This document shows, piece by piece, positions 24,734 to 32,073 of a stretch of 41,128 bases of DNA (positions are counted from its first letter, which is position 1; each line of letters opens with the position of its first letter). The position numbers and the translations under genes were made by a program. A model generated the notes under the pieces. That model did no database searches. It saw only the letters and a program-made list of their open reading frames with translations, and was not told the origin of the DNA. The DNA is taken from positions 1 through 41,128 of the forward strand of contig NZ_FMID01000009.1 in the NCBI RefSeq assembly GCF_900095385.1, written 5' to 3'. This DNA comes from Methanoculleus chikugoensis. GTDB taxonomy: Archaea > Halobacteriota > Methanomicrobia > Methanomicrobiales > Methanoculleaceae.

Positions 24734-26392
24734 ATGGCCGAATACTCCATACTGATCGGCGGCAAGGCGGGGGAAGGGATCAACACAGCGGGGCTCTCCA
24801 TCGCCGGCCTCTTCTCCCGCCTCGGTTACCGCACCTACATGTACTTCGATTACCCCTCGCTCATCCGCGGCGGGCACAACTTCGCGATCATCCGGGCCTC
24901 CGAGAAGGCGATCGGGGCACACCGCACCCCGGCCGACGTCCTCCTCGCCTTCGACCAGAACAGCATCGAGAACCACCGCGAAAGCATCCACGGCGGCACG
25001 ACGGTCGTTCACGATGCCTCGCAGGTGGTGAGGGGCGAAGGCTACGGTCTCCCGCTCGATACGATCGTCAAAGAGGAGAAAGCACCCCCGATCACCAAGA
25101 ACTCCGCGATGCTCGGGGCGCTTGCCCGGGTGGCGGGGATCGGTCGGGATGTCCTCGAGGACGTCCTCCGCGAAAGCGTCCCCGCAAAGCACCTGGAGGC
25201 GAACCTCCGGGTCGCCGGACGGGGTTACGACGCCGTGGAAGGCGTCTTCACGGTCGAGCCCCTCGATGGGCCGGCGCTCCCGGTCCTGACGGGGAACGAG
25301 GTCGCGGGACTCGGGCTGGTCCACGGCGGGCTTGACTCCTACGTCGCCTACCCGATGACGCCGACATCAAGCCTCCTCCATTTCCTCGCGAACCGTGCCG
25401 AAGACCTCTCGATCAGGGTCATCCACCCCGAAAACGAGATCAGCGTCATCATGATGGCGCTCGGCCTCGCCTACGCCGGCGAGAGGGCGGCGGTCGGGAC
25501 CGCGGGCGGCGGGTTCTGCCTGATGACCGAAGGACTCTCGCTTGCCGGGATGTCCGAGATCCCCGTGACGATCGTTGTGGGACAGCGGCCCGGGCCGAGC
25601 ACCGGGATACCGACCTACACCGCCCAGACCGACCTCCACTTCGTCCTGAACGCGGGCCAGGGGGAGTTCCCGCGGCTCGTCGTCGCCCCGGGCGACCTTG
25701 CTGAGACCTACTCCTGGTCGGCGACCGCCCTGGCGCTCTCCTGGAAGTACCAGGTGCCCTCGATCATCCTGACCGACAAGACGCTCGCGGAAGGTGCCTG
25801 CTCGTTCGACCTCGGGGCCGTCGCCATGCACCCGGATAGGAAACCGGAAATCTGGGACGGGACCGGGGAGTACCGCCGCTACGCGCGGACCAAAAGCGGC
25901 GTCTCGCCGCTCACCTTCCCCGGGAGGGCGGGGACAATCGTCAAGGCGAACAGTTACGCCCACGACGAGGCCGGGTTCACCACGGAGGCGGCGGGGGAGG
26001 TCACGGCACTCCAGGAGAAGATGCTCCGGAAAGGAGAGAGCCTCAAGGAGGAACTCTCCACCTACCCGACCGTCAGGACCTACGGCGCACGGGATGCCGG
26101 GAGGACGATCGTCTGCTGGGGCTCGGAGAAGTGGGCCTGCATCGAGGCCGCCGAGGAGTTTGGTGCGCGGGTCGTCCAGCCGCTCGTGCTTGCGCCGTTC
26201 CCCGCCCGTGCCTGGAAAGAGGCGATGATCGGGGCGGGGAACGTTGTCTGCGTCGAGAACAACGCCACCGGACAACTTGCCCGCCTCCTCCGGCAGCAGG
26301 GGTTCGACCCGGGGAGATCCGTCCTGAAGTACGACGGGCGGCCGTTCGCGGTCGACGAACTTGCAGCACGCCTCAAGGAGGTCATCGCATGA
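24734..26392 (+). CDS. 2-oxoacid:ferredoxin oxidoreductase, fused gamma-alpha subunit
   Basis: The 552-residue protein begins with the gamma domain (about 1-185: ILIGGKAGEGINTAG, then SLIRGGHNFAIIR). The alpha domain follows (about 200-400, with YPMTPTSSLLHFL, a YPITPSS variant, and HPENEISVIMMALG), then the C-terminal transketolase-like domain (GRTIVCWGSEKWACIEAAEEF). It forms the non-TPP part of an enzyme that interconverts a 2-oxoacid and its acyl-CoA using ferredoxin. The stop overlaps the start of the beta subunit (ATGA), showing translational coupling. In an incomplete methanogen TCA pathway 2-oxoglutarate is the expected substrate, but this is inference. Confidence 0.92.
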   Translation: MAEYSILIGGKAGEGINTAGLSIAGLFSRLGYRTYMYFDYPSLIRGGHNFAIIRASEKAIGAHRTPADVLLAFDQNSIENHRESIHGGTTVVHDASQVVRGEGYGLPLDTIVKEEKAPPITKNSAMLGALARVAGIGRDVLEDVLRESVPAKHLEANLRVAGRGYDAVEGVFTVEPLDGPALPVLTGNEVAGLGLVHGGLDSYVAYPMTPTSSLLHFLANRAEDLSIRVIHPENEISVIMMALGLAYAGERAAVGTAGGGFCLMTEGLSLAGMSEIPVTIVVGQRPGPSTGIPTYTAQTDLHFVLNAGQGEFPRLVVAPGDLAETYSWSATALALSWKYQVPSIILTDKTLAEGACSFDLGAVAMHPDRKPEIWDGTGEYRRYARTKSGVSPLTFPGRAGTIVKANSYAHDEAGFTTEAAGEVTALQEKMLRKGESLKEELSTYPTVRTYGARDAGRTIVCWGSEKWACIEAAEEFGARVVQPLVLAPFPARAWKEAMIGAGNVVCVENNATGQLARLLRQQGFDPGRSVLKYDGRPFAVDELAARLKEVIA

Positions 26393-27267
26393 CCCCAGCA
26401 CAGCCGGCCGGCCGGCCCGCCGGCGATCTCGTCAGCCCGGCAGAAAACACCTGGTGCCCCGGGTGCGGCAACTTCTCGATAGAGCACATGATGAAGTCGG
26501 CCATCGCGGAACTCTCGGAGGAGGAGGGGATACCCATCGAGAACTTCGTTCTCCTCGGCGGGATCGGGTGTCACGGGAAACTGGTCGATTACCTGAACGT
26601 CAACAGTTTCTACGGCATCCACGGCCGATCGGTTCCGGCGGCGACCGGGATACGTCTCGCGAATCCGGATCTAAAAGTGATCTGCCACGTCGGGGACGGG
26701 GACATCTACGCCGAGGGGCTCGACCACCTGCTCTTTGCAGCAAAACGGAACAGCGATATCACGGTCGTCGTCCACGACAACCGGGTCTACGGGCTGACGA
26801 CGGGGCAGTACACCCCGACGTCGCCCACCGGATTCCGCGGCCGTTCCACCCCGGGCGGGATCACGGAACACCCCTTAAACCCGCTCGAAGTCATGCTCGC
26901 CGCCGGGGCCACCCATATCGCCCGCGGCTACACCAGGAAGGTCCAGCACCTGAAGGGTCTCTTCAAGGAGGCGATCATGCACCGCGGGTTCTCGCTCATT
27001 GACGTCCTCCAGATCTGCGCGACCTACTTCAACCTGACCGACTACTACAACGAGCACGCCTACGAGATGAAGGAGGGCGAGACCAGCCGGTTCGAGAGCG
27101 CTCTAGGAAAGATCCGGGAATGGGACTACGACCGGGAGGCGCCGATCCCGCTCGGGACGTTCTACTCTGTTGATAAACCGATCTACGAGGAGAAGTTCCG
27201 GGCGCTCACGGCCGATAGACCGGACAGAAGGGCGCTTGTCCGGAAGGTCATCGAGGAGTGGCGGTGA
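26389..27267 (+). CDS. 2-oxoacid:ferredoxin oxidoreductase, beta subunit
   Basis: The 292-residue TPP-binding subunit. CPGCGNFS (residues 23-30) is the conserved Cys pair binding the proximal 4Fe-4S cluster, with a third candidate Cys in GGIGCHGK. GDGDIYAEG plus the downstream VVVHDNRVYGLTTGQ forms the TPP/Mg site. The start overlaps the alpha stop by four bases. No ferredoxin-like delta subunit is adjacent, so electrons must go directly to soluble ferredoxin, as in two-subunit archaeal oxidoreductases. The frame is open far upstream, but only the part from ATG 26389 is coding. Confidence 0.93.
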   Translation: MTPAQPAGRPAGDLVSPAENTWCPGCGNFSIEHMMKSAIAELSEEEGIPIENFVLLGGIGCHGKLVDYLNVNSFYGIHGRSVPAATGIRLANPDLKVICHVGDGDIYAEGLDHLLFAAKRNSDITVVVHDNRVYGLTTGQYTPTSPTGFRGRSTPGGITEHPLNPLEVMLAAGATHIARGYTRKVQHLKGLFKEAIMHRGFSLIDVLQICATYFNLTDYYNEHAYEMKEGETSRFESALGKIREWDYDREAPIPLGTFYSVDKPIYEEKFRALTADRPDRRALVRKVIEEWR

Positions 27268-27352
27268 AGCCCACCCGAGAGTTCATAACCCACCCGCCCC
27301 ACGGGAGGCGGGACGGGGCGGTGTGCCCGGACCACCCAGAAGGTGAAGCGAT

Positions 27353-28165
27353 ATGAAACGGCTGGAAGGAAAGAACGTCCTCATCACCGGCGGCTCGACC
27401 GGGATCGGGCGGGCAACGGCGATCCGGTTCGCGGACGAGGGCGCGAACGTCGCCATAAACTACCGCTCGAGCGAGAAAGAGGCGGAGATCACGCTCGATG
27501 AGGTGCGGGAGACCTGCAACAGCATCCGCGAGAAAGGATGCCGGGAGATGCTGGTTCAGGGGGACGTCGCGAGCGAGGAGGACGTGGAACGCATATTCCA
27601 GGATGTCCTCAAGGCGTGGGGGAGGCTTGACGTCCTGATCAACAACGCAGGGATCCAGACCGCAAACCCGACCCACGAGACGGCTATGGACGCCTATGAC
27701 CGGGTTCTCGCGGTGAACCTCCGGGGCGCGTTCCTCTGCTCCCGCGAGGCGGTGCGGCACTTCCTCGATCGCGGGGGAGGCGGCGTCATCCTCAACAACA
27801 CCTCGGTTCACGAGACGATCCCGAAACCGCAGTACGCCCCCTACGCCGCGAGCAAAGCGGGGCTCGGGGCTCTTTCGAGGACGCTTGCGCTCGAGTACGC
27901 CGGGCAGGGCATCCGGGTCAACATGGTTGCTCCCGGTGCGATCGCGACGCCGATCAACCGGGAGTGGATGGACGACCCCGAGAAGAAGGCGGATGTCGAG
28001 GGGCACATCCCGATGGGGCGCGCCGGAGAGCCGGAGGAGATCGCCGCAGTCTTTGCCTTCCTCGCCTCCGACGAGGCTGCGTACATCACCGGGCAGACGA
28101 TCTACGTCGACGGGGGGCTGACGCTCTATCCAGACTTCAGGACGCCGTGGTCGTCGGGAAGTTGA
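27353..28165 (+). CDS. short-chain dehydrogenase/reductase (glucose 1-dehydrogenase-like)
   Basis: A 270-residue classical SDR: cofactor motif TGGSTGIGRA (11-20), NNAG near residue 96, catalytic Ser in NNTSVHE and YAASK near residue 163, then VNMVAPGAIATPIN. It most resembles glucose 1-dehydrogenase and related oxidoreductases, which use NAD(P). Substrate specificity is notoriously unreliable in this family. AAGGTGA 5 nt before the ATG fixes the start. It lies 85 nt after the oxidoreductase beta gene on the same strand, so cotranscription is possible. Bacterial-looking, and possibly acquired long ago. Confidence 0.87.
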   Translation: MKRLEGKNVLITGGSTGIGRATAIRFADEGANVAINYRSSEKEAEITLDEVRETCNSIREKGCREMLVQGDVASEEDVERIFQDVLKAWGRLDVLINNAGIQTANPTHETAMDAYDRVLAVNLRGAFLCSREAVRHFLDRGGGGVILNNTSVHETIPKPQYAPYAASKAGLGALSRTLALEYAGQGIRVNMVAPGAIATPINREWMDDPEKKADVEGHIPMGRAGEPEEIAAVFAFLASDEAAYITGQTIYVDGGLTLYPDFRTPWSSGS

Positions 28166-28714
28166 GTGAGGGTGGACCCCCGTAACGAACATACCGTCCG
28201 GATATCGCGACCGCCCCCGATTCAGTGCCGGAGAGCCATGCGATTCATTCAAACAAATTAATATAATTCAATTTTTATATGATTGGGCTCGAAACAACGC
28301 CCGCAACAGGATCAGTACTTCGCTAGATCCGAAGAAGCCCCTGGAGTCAAAGCGCTGGCTTCCCTTCGCGGCTTCGCGTCCTTCGCGTGAGACAGTATCG
28401 CCATCAACACCAGTTGCCTCACGCGAAGAACGACGCTCCTGCGGAATGCGATGGGCCGAAGGGCCGGAGCATGAGCATCGAAGGTGCGAGCCGCGAAGAA
28501 CGCGAAGTGCGACGGCCCTTTTGACCGGAGTTAGAGCAATCGTTAGGCTCCGAAATCCGATGTCCAGGTGATGCCAGATCCGCGTTAAGGTTTCGCGCGA
28601 GACCGCATCGCTCGGTGCCGGGTGCCAGGACTGGCGAAGTGCTGAAGATCTGCTGCAGCAATCCCGGCAGGAATCAAATCTGCCGCCGGACGATTCATCG
28701 AGGTGATCGATTCC
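28166..28714. other. long intergenic region with repeat copy C
   Basis: A 549-nt stretch without a convincing gene. The first part is AT-rich (28250-28285, with ATTAATATAATTC and TTTTTATATG) and could carry a promoter, though no adjacent gene uses it at normal distance. Repeat copy C follows (28361-28542). The last about 170 nt contain nothing I can identify apart from the Shine-Dalgarno site of the MFS gene. Confidence 0.55.
28361..28542. repeat. GCGAAG-type intergenic repeat, copy C (composite)
   Basis: A minus-oriented triple GCGAAG run (28364-28390) faces a plus-oriented arm (28418-28428); CTTCGCGTGAG and CTCACGCGAAG are exact complements. A second plus-oriented run lies at 28491-28508. 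A different module at 28463-28490, repeated in part at 28523-28542, matches the module near 40970-40995. Confidence 0.75.
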
Positions 28715-30226
28715 GTGAATATACGAAGAGGACGCAGACGGCGCACGATCTTCGAGGCAAAAGAGAGCCTGACGGCAGAAGAGGTCGAGCACGGCCTGAA
28801 ACTCGTTGTCCGGGACGGTCTTGCCACCCAGGCGATGGTGACGCTGACCGGCGGCATCTTCCTTGTAGCCTTCGCTCTGCAACTCGGGGCGTCCAACACC
28901 GTCATCGGCCTGCTCGCAGCCATCCCGCCGCTCGCAGAACTCCTGCAGATACCCGCGATCTACATCGTCGACCGCATCAGGATACGGAGGCTCGTGGTCG
29001 TCACGGCATCGCTTGCCGCGCGCCTCTGCTGGATACCCATCATCCTGATACCCTTCCTCCTCTCGCCGGGGCAGGGAGTGATCGCGCTCATCGCCTCGAT
29101 TGCCCTCTACGCATCGTTCTCGGCCATCTCACACTGCGGCTGGAACTCCTGGATGCGCGACCTGATACCGCAGGACCGGCTCGGGGAGTTCTTCTCCCGC
29201 CGGCTGACCCTCTCTACGGGGATCGCGCTCGTCGTCAGCCTCGTCGCCGGGTTCTTCATCGACTCGTGGGAGATCGCCTTTCCCGACCTCGCCGCCTACG
29301 GCTACTCCGCCCTCTTCCTTCTGGGGCTCATCGCCGGGCTCGTCGGGATCACGTTCCTCGCCCGCACCCCCGAGCCCCGGATGATCGTTGAAAACGGTGA
29401 GGACGGCCTGTTTGCCGCGATCAAAAAGCCGTTCGCGGACCTGAACTTCAAGAACCTCATCATATTCCTCGGATCGTGGAACTTCGCCGTCAACCTCGCG
29501 TCGCCGTTCTTCACCGTCTACATGCTGCAGAGGATCGGGCTCGACATCTCGATCGTCGTCGCCCTCAGCGTCCTCAGCCAGGTCATGAACATCGTCTTCT
29601 ACCGCTCGTGGGGCCGGGTCTCCGACCGCTACTCCAACAAGTCGGTTCTTGCCGTGAGCGGGCCGCTCTTCATGCTTGCGATCTTCGCCTGGATGTTCGT
29701 CACGCTCCCGAACGTCTACATCCTGACCTACCCGCTGCTCATCCTCATCCACATCCTGATGGGGATCTCGCTTGCGGGGGTCTCGCTCGCCTCGGGAAAC
29801 ATCGGCCTGAAGATGGCGCCGCAGGGCCAGGCGACCAGTTACCTTGCAGCAAGCACCTTCGCGAACTCCGTCGCCGCCGGTGTCGCCCCGATCCTCGGCG
29901 GGCTTTTCGTAGACTTCTTCGCCGAGCGGGAGCTGATCTGGACTCTTATCTGGAAAGACCCGGTGCGGGAACTCGTCTTCGTCACGCTCGACATCCAGCA
30001 GTGGGAGTTCTTCTTCCTCTTCGCCTTCATCCTCGGGCTCTACTCCCTTCATCGCCTGGCGGCGGTGCAGGAGGAGGGGGAGGCGAAGGAGCAGGAGGTC
30101 GTCGACGAACTCATCGCCGGGGTCAGGCGGGATATGCGCAACTTCTCCTCCGCGGGCGGCCTCCGGGACTTCGTGAAGTTTCCCTTCTCATCCGCCAGGG
30201 GCCGCCGCGGGAAGAAGAAGCGGTAG
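28715..30226 (+). CDS. MFS-type transporter
   Basis: A roughly 503-residue polytopic membrane protein with about 12 hydrophobic helices in two six-helix halves separated by a charged loop (PEPRMIVENGEDGLFAAIKKPFADLNFK). The first half has DRIRIRRLVV after helix 2 and the second has SDRYSNKSVL, the paired loop motifs of the major facilitator superfamily. The C-terminal tail is hydrophilic and basic (RGRRGKKKR). The substrate is unknown. GTG 28715 is preferred because GAGGTGA (28700-28706) sits 8 nt upstream; the in-frame GTG at 28703 would overlap that site. Confidence 0.88.
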   Translation: MNIRRGRRRRTIFEAKESLTAEEVEHGLKLVVRDGLATQAMVTLTGGIFLVAFALQLGASNTVIGLLAAIPPLAELLQIPAIYIVDRIRIRRLVVVTASLAARLCWIPIILIPFLLSPGQGVIALIASIALYASFSAISHCGWNSWMRDLIPQDRLGEFFSRRLTLSTGIALVVSLVAGFFIDSWEIAFPDLAAYGYSALFLLGLIAGLVGITFLARTPEPRMIVENGEDGLFAAIKKPFADLNFKNLIIFLGSWNFAVNLASPFFTVYMLQRIGLDISIVVALSVLSQVMNIVFYRSWGRVSDRYSNKSVLAVSGPLFMLAIFAWMFVTLPNVYILTYPLLILIHILMGISLAGVSLASGNIGLKMAPQGQATSYLAASTFANSVAAGVAPILGGLFVDFFAERELIWTLIWKDPVRELVFVTLDIQQWEFFFLFAFILGLYSLHRLAAVQEEGEAKEQEVVDELIAGVRRDMRNFSSAGGLRDFVKFPFSSARGRRGKKKR

Positions 30227-30249
30227 GGCGGGGGCGCTCCGATACCATC

Positions 30250-31008
30250 ATGAGCCCGGAGGCAGAGTCCGATCTCATGAACCGGAGGTACTCTCGCTCT
30301 CTCCTCGCCGTCGCTGCAACGCTTGCCGCGATCCTCGCCGCCGGGTGCTCAGGCATCCCCACGGCACCGGACGGCAACGGCACGCCGGAACCGCCGGAAG
30401 ACGCGATTGCTCTCCCGGAGCCACGTGAGAAGGGGGACGTATCCGTCGAGGAGGCGCTCTCGACACGGCGATCGGTCAGGGTCTACGCCGACGTGCCGCT
30501 TGCACTCGACGACGCCGGGCAGCTCCTCTGGGCGGCCCAGGGGATCACGGACGACCGGGGCTACCGGACCGCTCCCTCCGCCGGGGGGCTCTATCCCCTG
30601 GAGGTCTACCTCGTCGCGGGCAGCGTCACGGATCTTGAGGCGGGGATCTACCATTACCGGCCGGGAGAGCACCTGATCATCCGGGTCGGCGCAGGCGACC
30701 GGCGGGCCGGGCTGCAGGCGGCGGCAATCAATCAGACCCCTGTCGGCGACGCCCCGGCAACCATCGTCATCGCGGCGGTTCCGGTACGGACGACCGCGAA
30801 ATACGGCGAACGCGGGATGCGCTACGTATACATGGAGGCCGGGCACGCTGCAGAGAACGTCTACCTCCAGGCGGAGGCGCTCGACCGTGCCACCGTCGTC
30901 ATCGGGGCATTCGACGAGGATGAGGTCCGGGAAGTCCTCGCGCTCCCGGAGAACACGACACCGCTCTACCTCATGCCGGTGGGAAGGTCGGTTCCGGGCA
31001 ACGGCTGA
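30250..31008 (+). CDS. lipoprotein-anchored SagB-type nitroreductase
   Basis: A 252-residue protein (243 if ATG 30277 is used). A basic stretch and hydrophobic helix end in the lipobox LAAGC, so it is probably exported and lipid-anchored. The FMN-dependent nitroreductase fold follows: SVEEALSTRRSVRVYADVPL, TAPSAGGLYPLEVYLV (the SagB/ThcOx signature), INQTPVGDAPATIVI, AGHAAENVYLQAEAL and LYLMPVGRS. Family members are flavoenzymes; some oxidise azoline rings in peptide natural products, but no cyclodehydratase or precursor gene is nearby. An extracytoplasmic flavin reductase or dehydrogenase role is inferred. It follows the MFS gene by 23 nt and may be cotranscribed. Confidence 0.85.
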   Translation: MSPEAESDLMNRRYSRSLLAVAATLAAILAAGCSGIPTAPDGNGTPEPPEDAIALPEPREKGDVSVEEALSTRRSVRVYADVPLALDDAGQLLWAAQGITDDRGYRTAPSAGGLYPLEVYLVAGSVTDLEAGIYHYRPGEHLIIRVGAGDRRAGLQAAAINQTPVGDAPATIVIAAVPVRTTAKYGERGMRYVYMEAGHAAENVYLQAEALDRATVVIGAFDEDEVREVLALPENTTPLYLMPVGRSVPGNG

Positions 31009-31075
31009 AGGTGCGGGTGCCGGGCGGATGGTCTCGCATGGAATGTGAGCGAGAGCAGATCTTGAGCAACATCAG

Positions 31076-31216
31076 GTGTGAGCCACGAAACCTTCGCGAC
31101 TTCGCACCTGCGGGGCTCAAACTCCTTCCCCAAAGGGGAAGTCGTTCTTCGCGTGAGGCCACGCCCCCGTCCTGGTGCAACTGATTCACGCGAAGCCGCG
31201 AAGAACGCGAAAGGGT
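31076..31216. repeat. GCGAAG-type intergenic repeat, copy D
   Basis: CTTCGCGTGAGG (31147-31158) and TCACGCGAAG (31186-31195) are inverted arms. The right arm runs into three GCGAAG-like units spaced 8-9 nt. A left module (31098-31115), with CTTCGCACCTGCGGGGCT, matches the tail of copy A. Confidence 0.75.
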
Positions 31217-31260
31217 TCTCGCGAATGTTTGAAGCCATGAGCGGGCCGGAGGAGGACACA

Positions 31261-31371
31261 ATGGACGCCCTCGAAGCCATCCTAGCCCGGCGGAGCTTCA
31301 AGGAAGTATATCGGCCGCCCGTCCTGCCCGAGAACCGTTACCGCGAGGAGAGGGTTCATCGCAACGGTTGA
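31261..31371 (+). pseudogene. 5' fragment of a nitroreductase gene
   Basis: After a good Shine-Dalgarno site (GGAGGAGG) the frame reads MDALEAILARRSFKEVYRPPV, the classic N terminus of nitroreductase-family flavoproteins. It then loses similarity and stops after 36 codons. Nothing of the remaining about 130 residues is found in other frames downstream. It is probably a deletion remnant; it lies right after repeat copy D. Confidence 0.6.
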
Positions 31372-31446
31372 TGACCCCGTCCCGATCTCACGGATACAAA
31401 TGCTCATTCTTTATCAGGCCGGCGCTCCCAGCAGAGATTACTGGCA

Positions 31447-32073
31447 ATGGAGCAGGGAGGCGACGCAGGGAGAGAGGCCGGGAAACCGTCCGGGTTCCCG
31501 AAGAACCGAATGGAAGCGCTCACCGACGGCATATTCGCCTTCGCCATGACCCTCCTGGTACTCAGCCTCAACGTCCCGGAAGGCCTGCACGACCCCTCCG
31601 ACGCCGCCATCGCCGCGATGCTTGTCGGTCAGATCCCCGCTCTCTTCCACTTCTTCCTCGCGTTCTTCATCCTTGCTTCCTTCTGGATAGCGCACCACGC
31701 CCAGGTCGATCGGATCCGGCATATCGACCGCACATTCCTCTGGATCAACATTGCGGCGCTCATGTTCGTCGTGCTGGTGCCGTTCTCCGTCTCCCTCATC
31801 GGCGACTACCCTGACGGGACCTTCGCGACAGTCATCTTTGAGGCGAACCTCCTCTTCATCGGCCTGCTCTTTGCCGCCCAGTGGCGGTATGCCGCGCATG
31901 ACGGCCGTCTCATCCGGCCCGGCACCGATATCCGCCGCGGGAACCAGCGGGCGATGGTGGTTCCGGTCGTCTCCGTTATTGCAATTCTGCTCGCCCTCGC
32001 CGGCTGGACCTGGAGCACCGCCGTCTACGCCATCATTCCTCTCGTGATGCGCTTTCTGCCCGCGGAGAGGTGA
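31447..32073 (+). CDS. TMEM175/DUF1211-type membrane protein, putative cation channel
   Basis: A 208-residue protein with six hydrophobic segments after an N-terminal hydrophilic stretch of about 20 residues. The first helix carries RMEALTDGIFAFAMTLLVL, matching the R-x3-(F/L)(S/T)DG-x-F-A-x2-(M/I)T motif of TMEM175 potassium channels. Prokaryotic members have one such repeat and assemble as oligomers. FALFHFFLAFFILASFW-like second and third helices also fit. The 3' end overlaps the convergent agmatine gene by 41 bp. Function by family; ion selectivity is not shown. Confidence 0.85.
   Translation: MEQGGDAGREAGKPSGFPKNRMEALTDGIFAFAMTLLVLSLNVPEGLHDPSDAAIAAMLVGQIPALFHFFLAFFILASFWIAHHAQVDRIRHIDRTFLWINIAALMFVVLVPFSVSLIGDYPDGTFATVIFEANLLFIGLLFAAQWRYAAHDGRLIRPGTDIRRGNQRAMVVPVVSVIAILLALAGWTWSTAVYAIIPLVMRFLPAER

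Noticed and set aside
24529-31216. GCGAAG repeats as a CRISPR array
   Set aside because: The units are 8-9 nt apart within single intergenic spots with no spacers of constant length and no cas genes.
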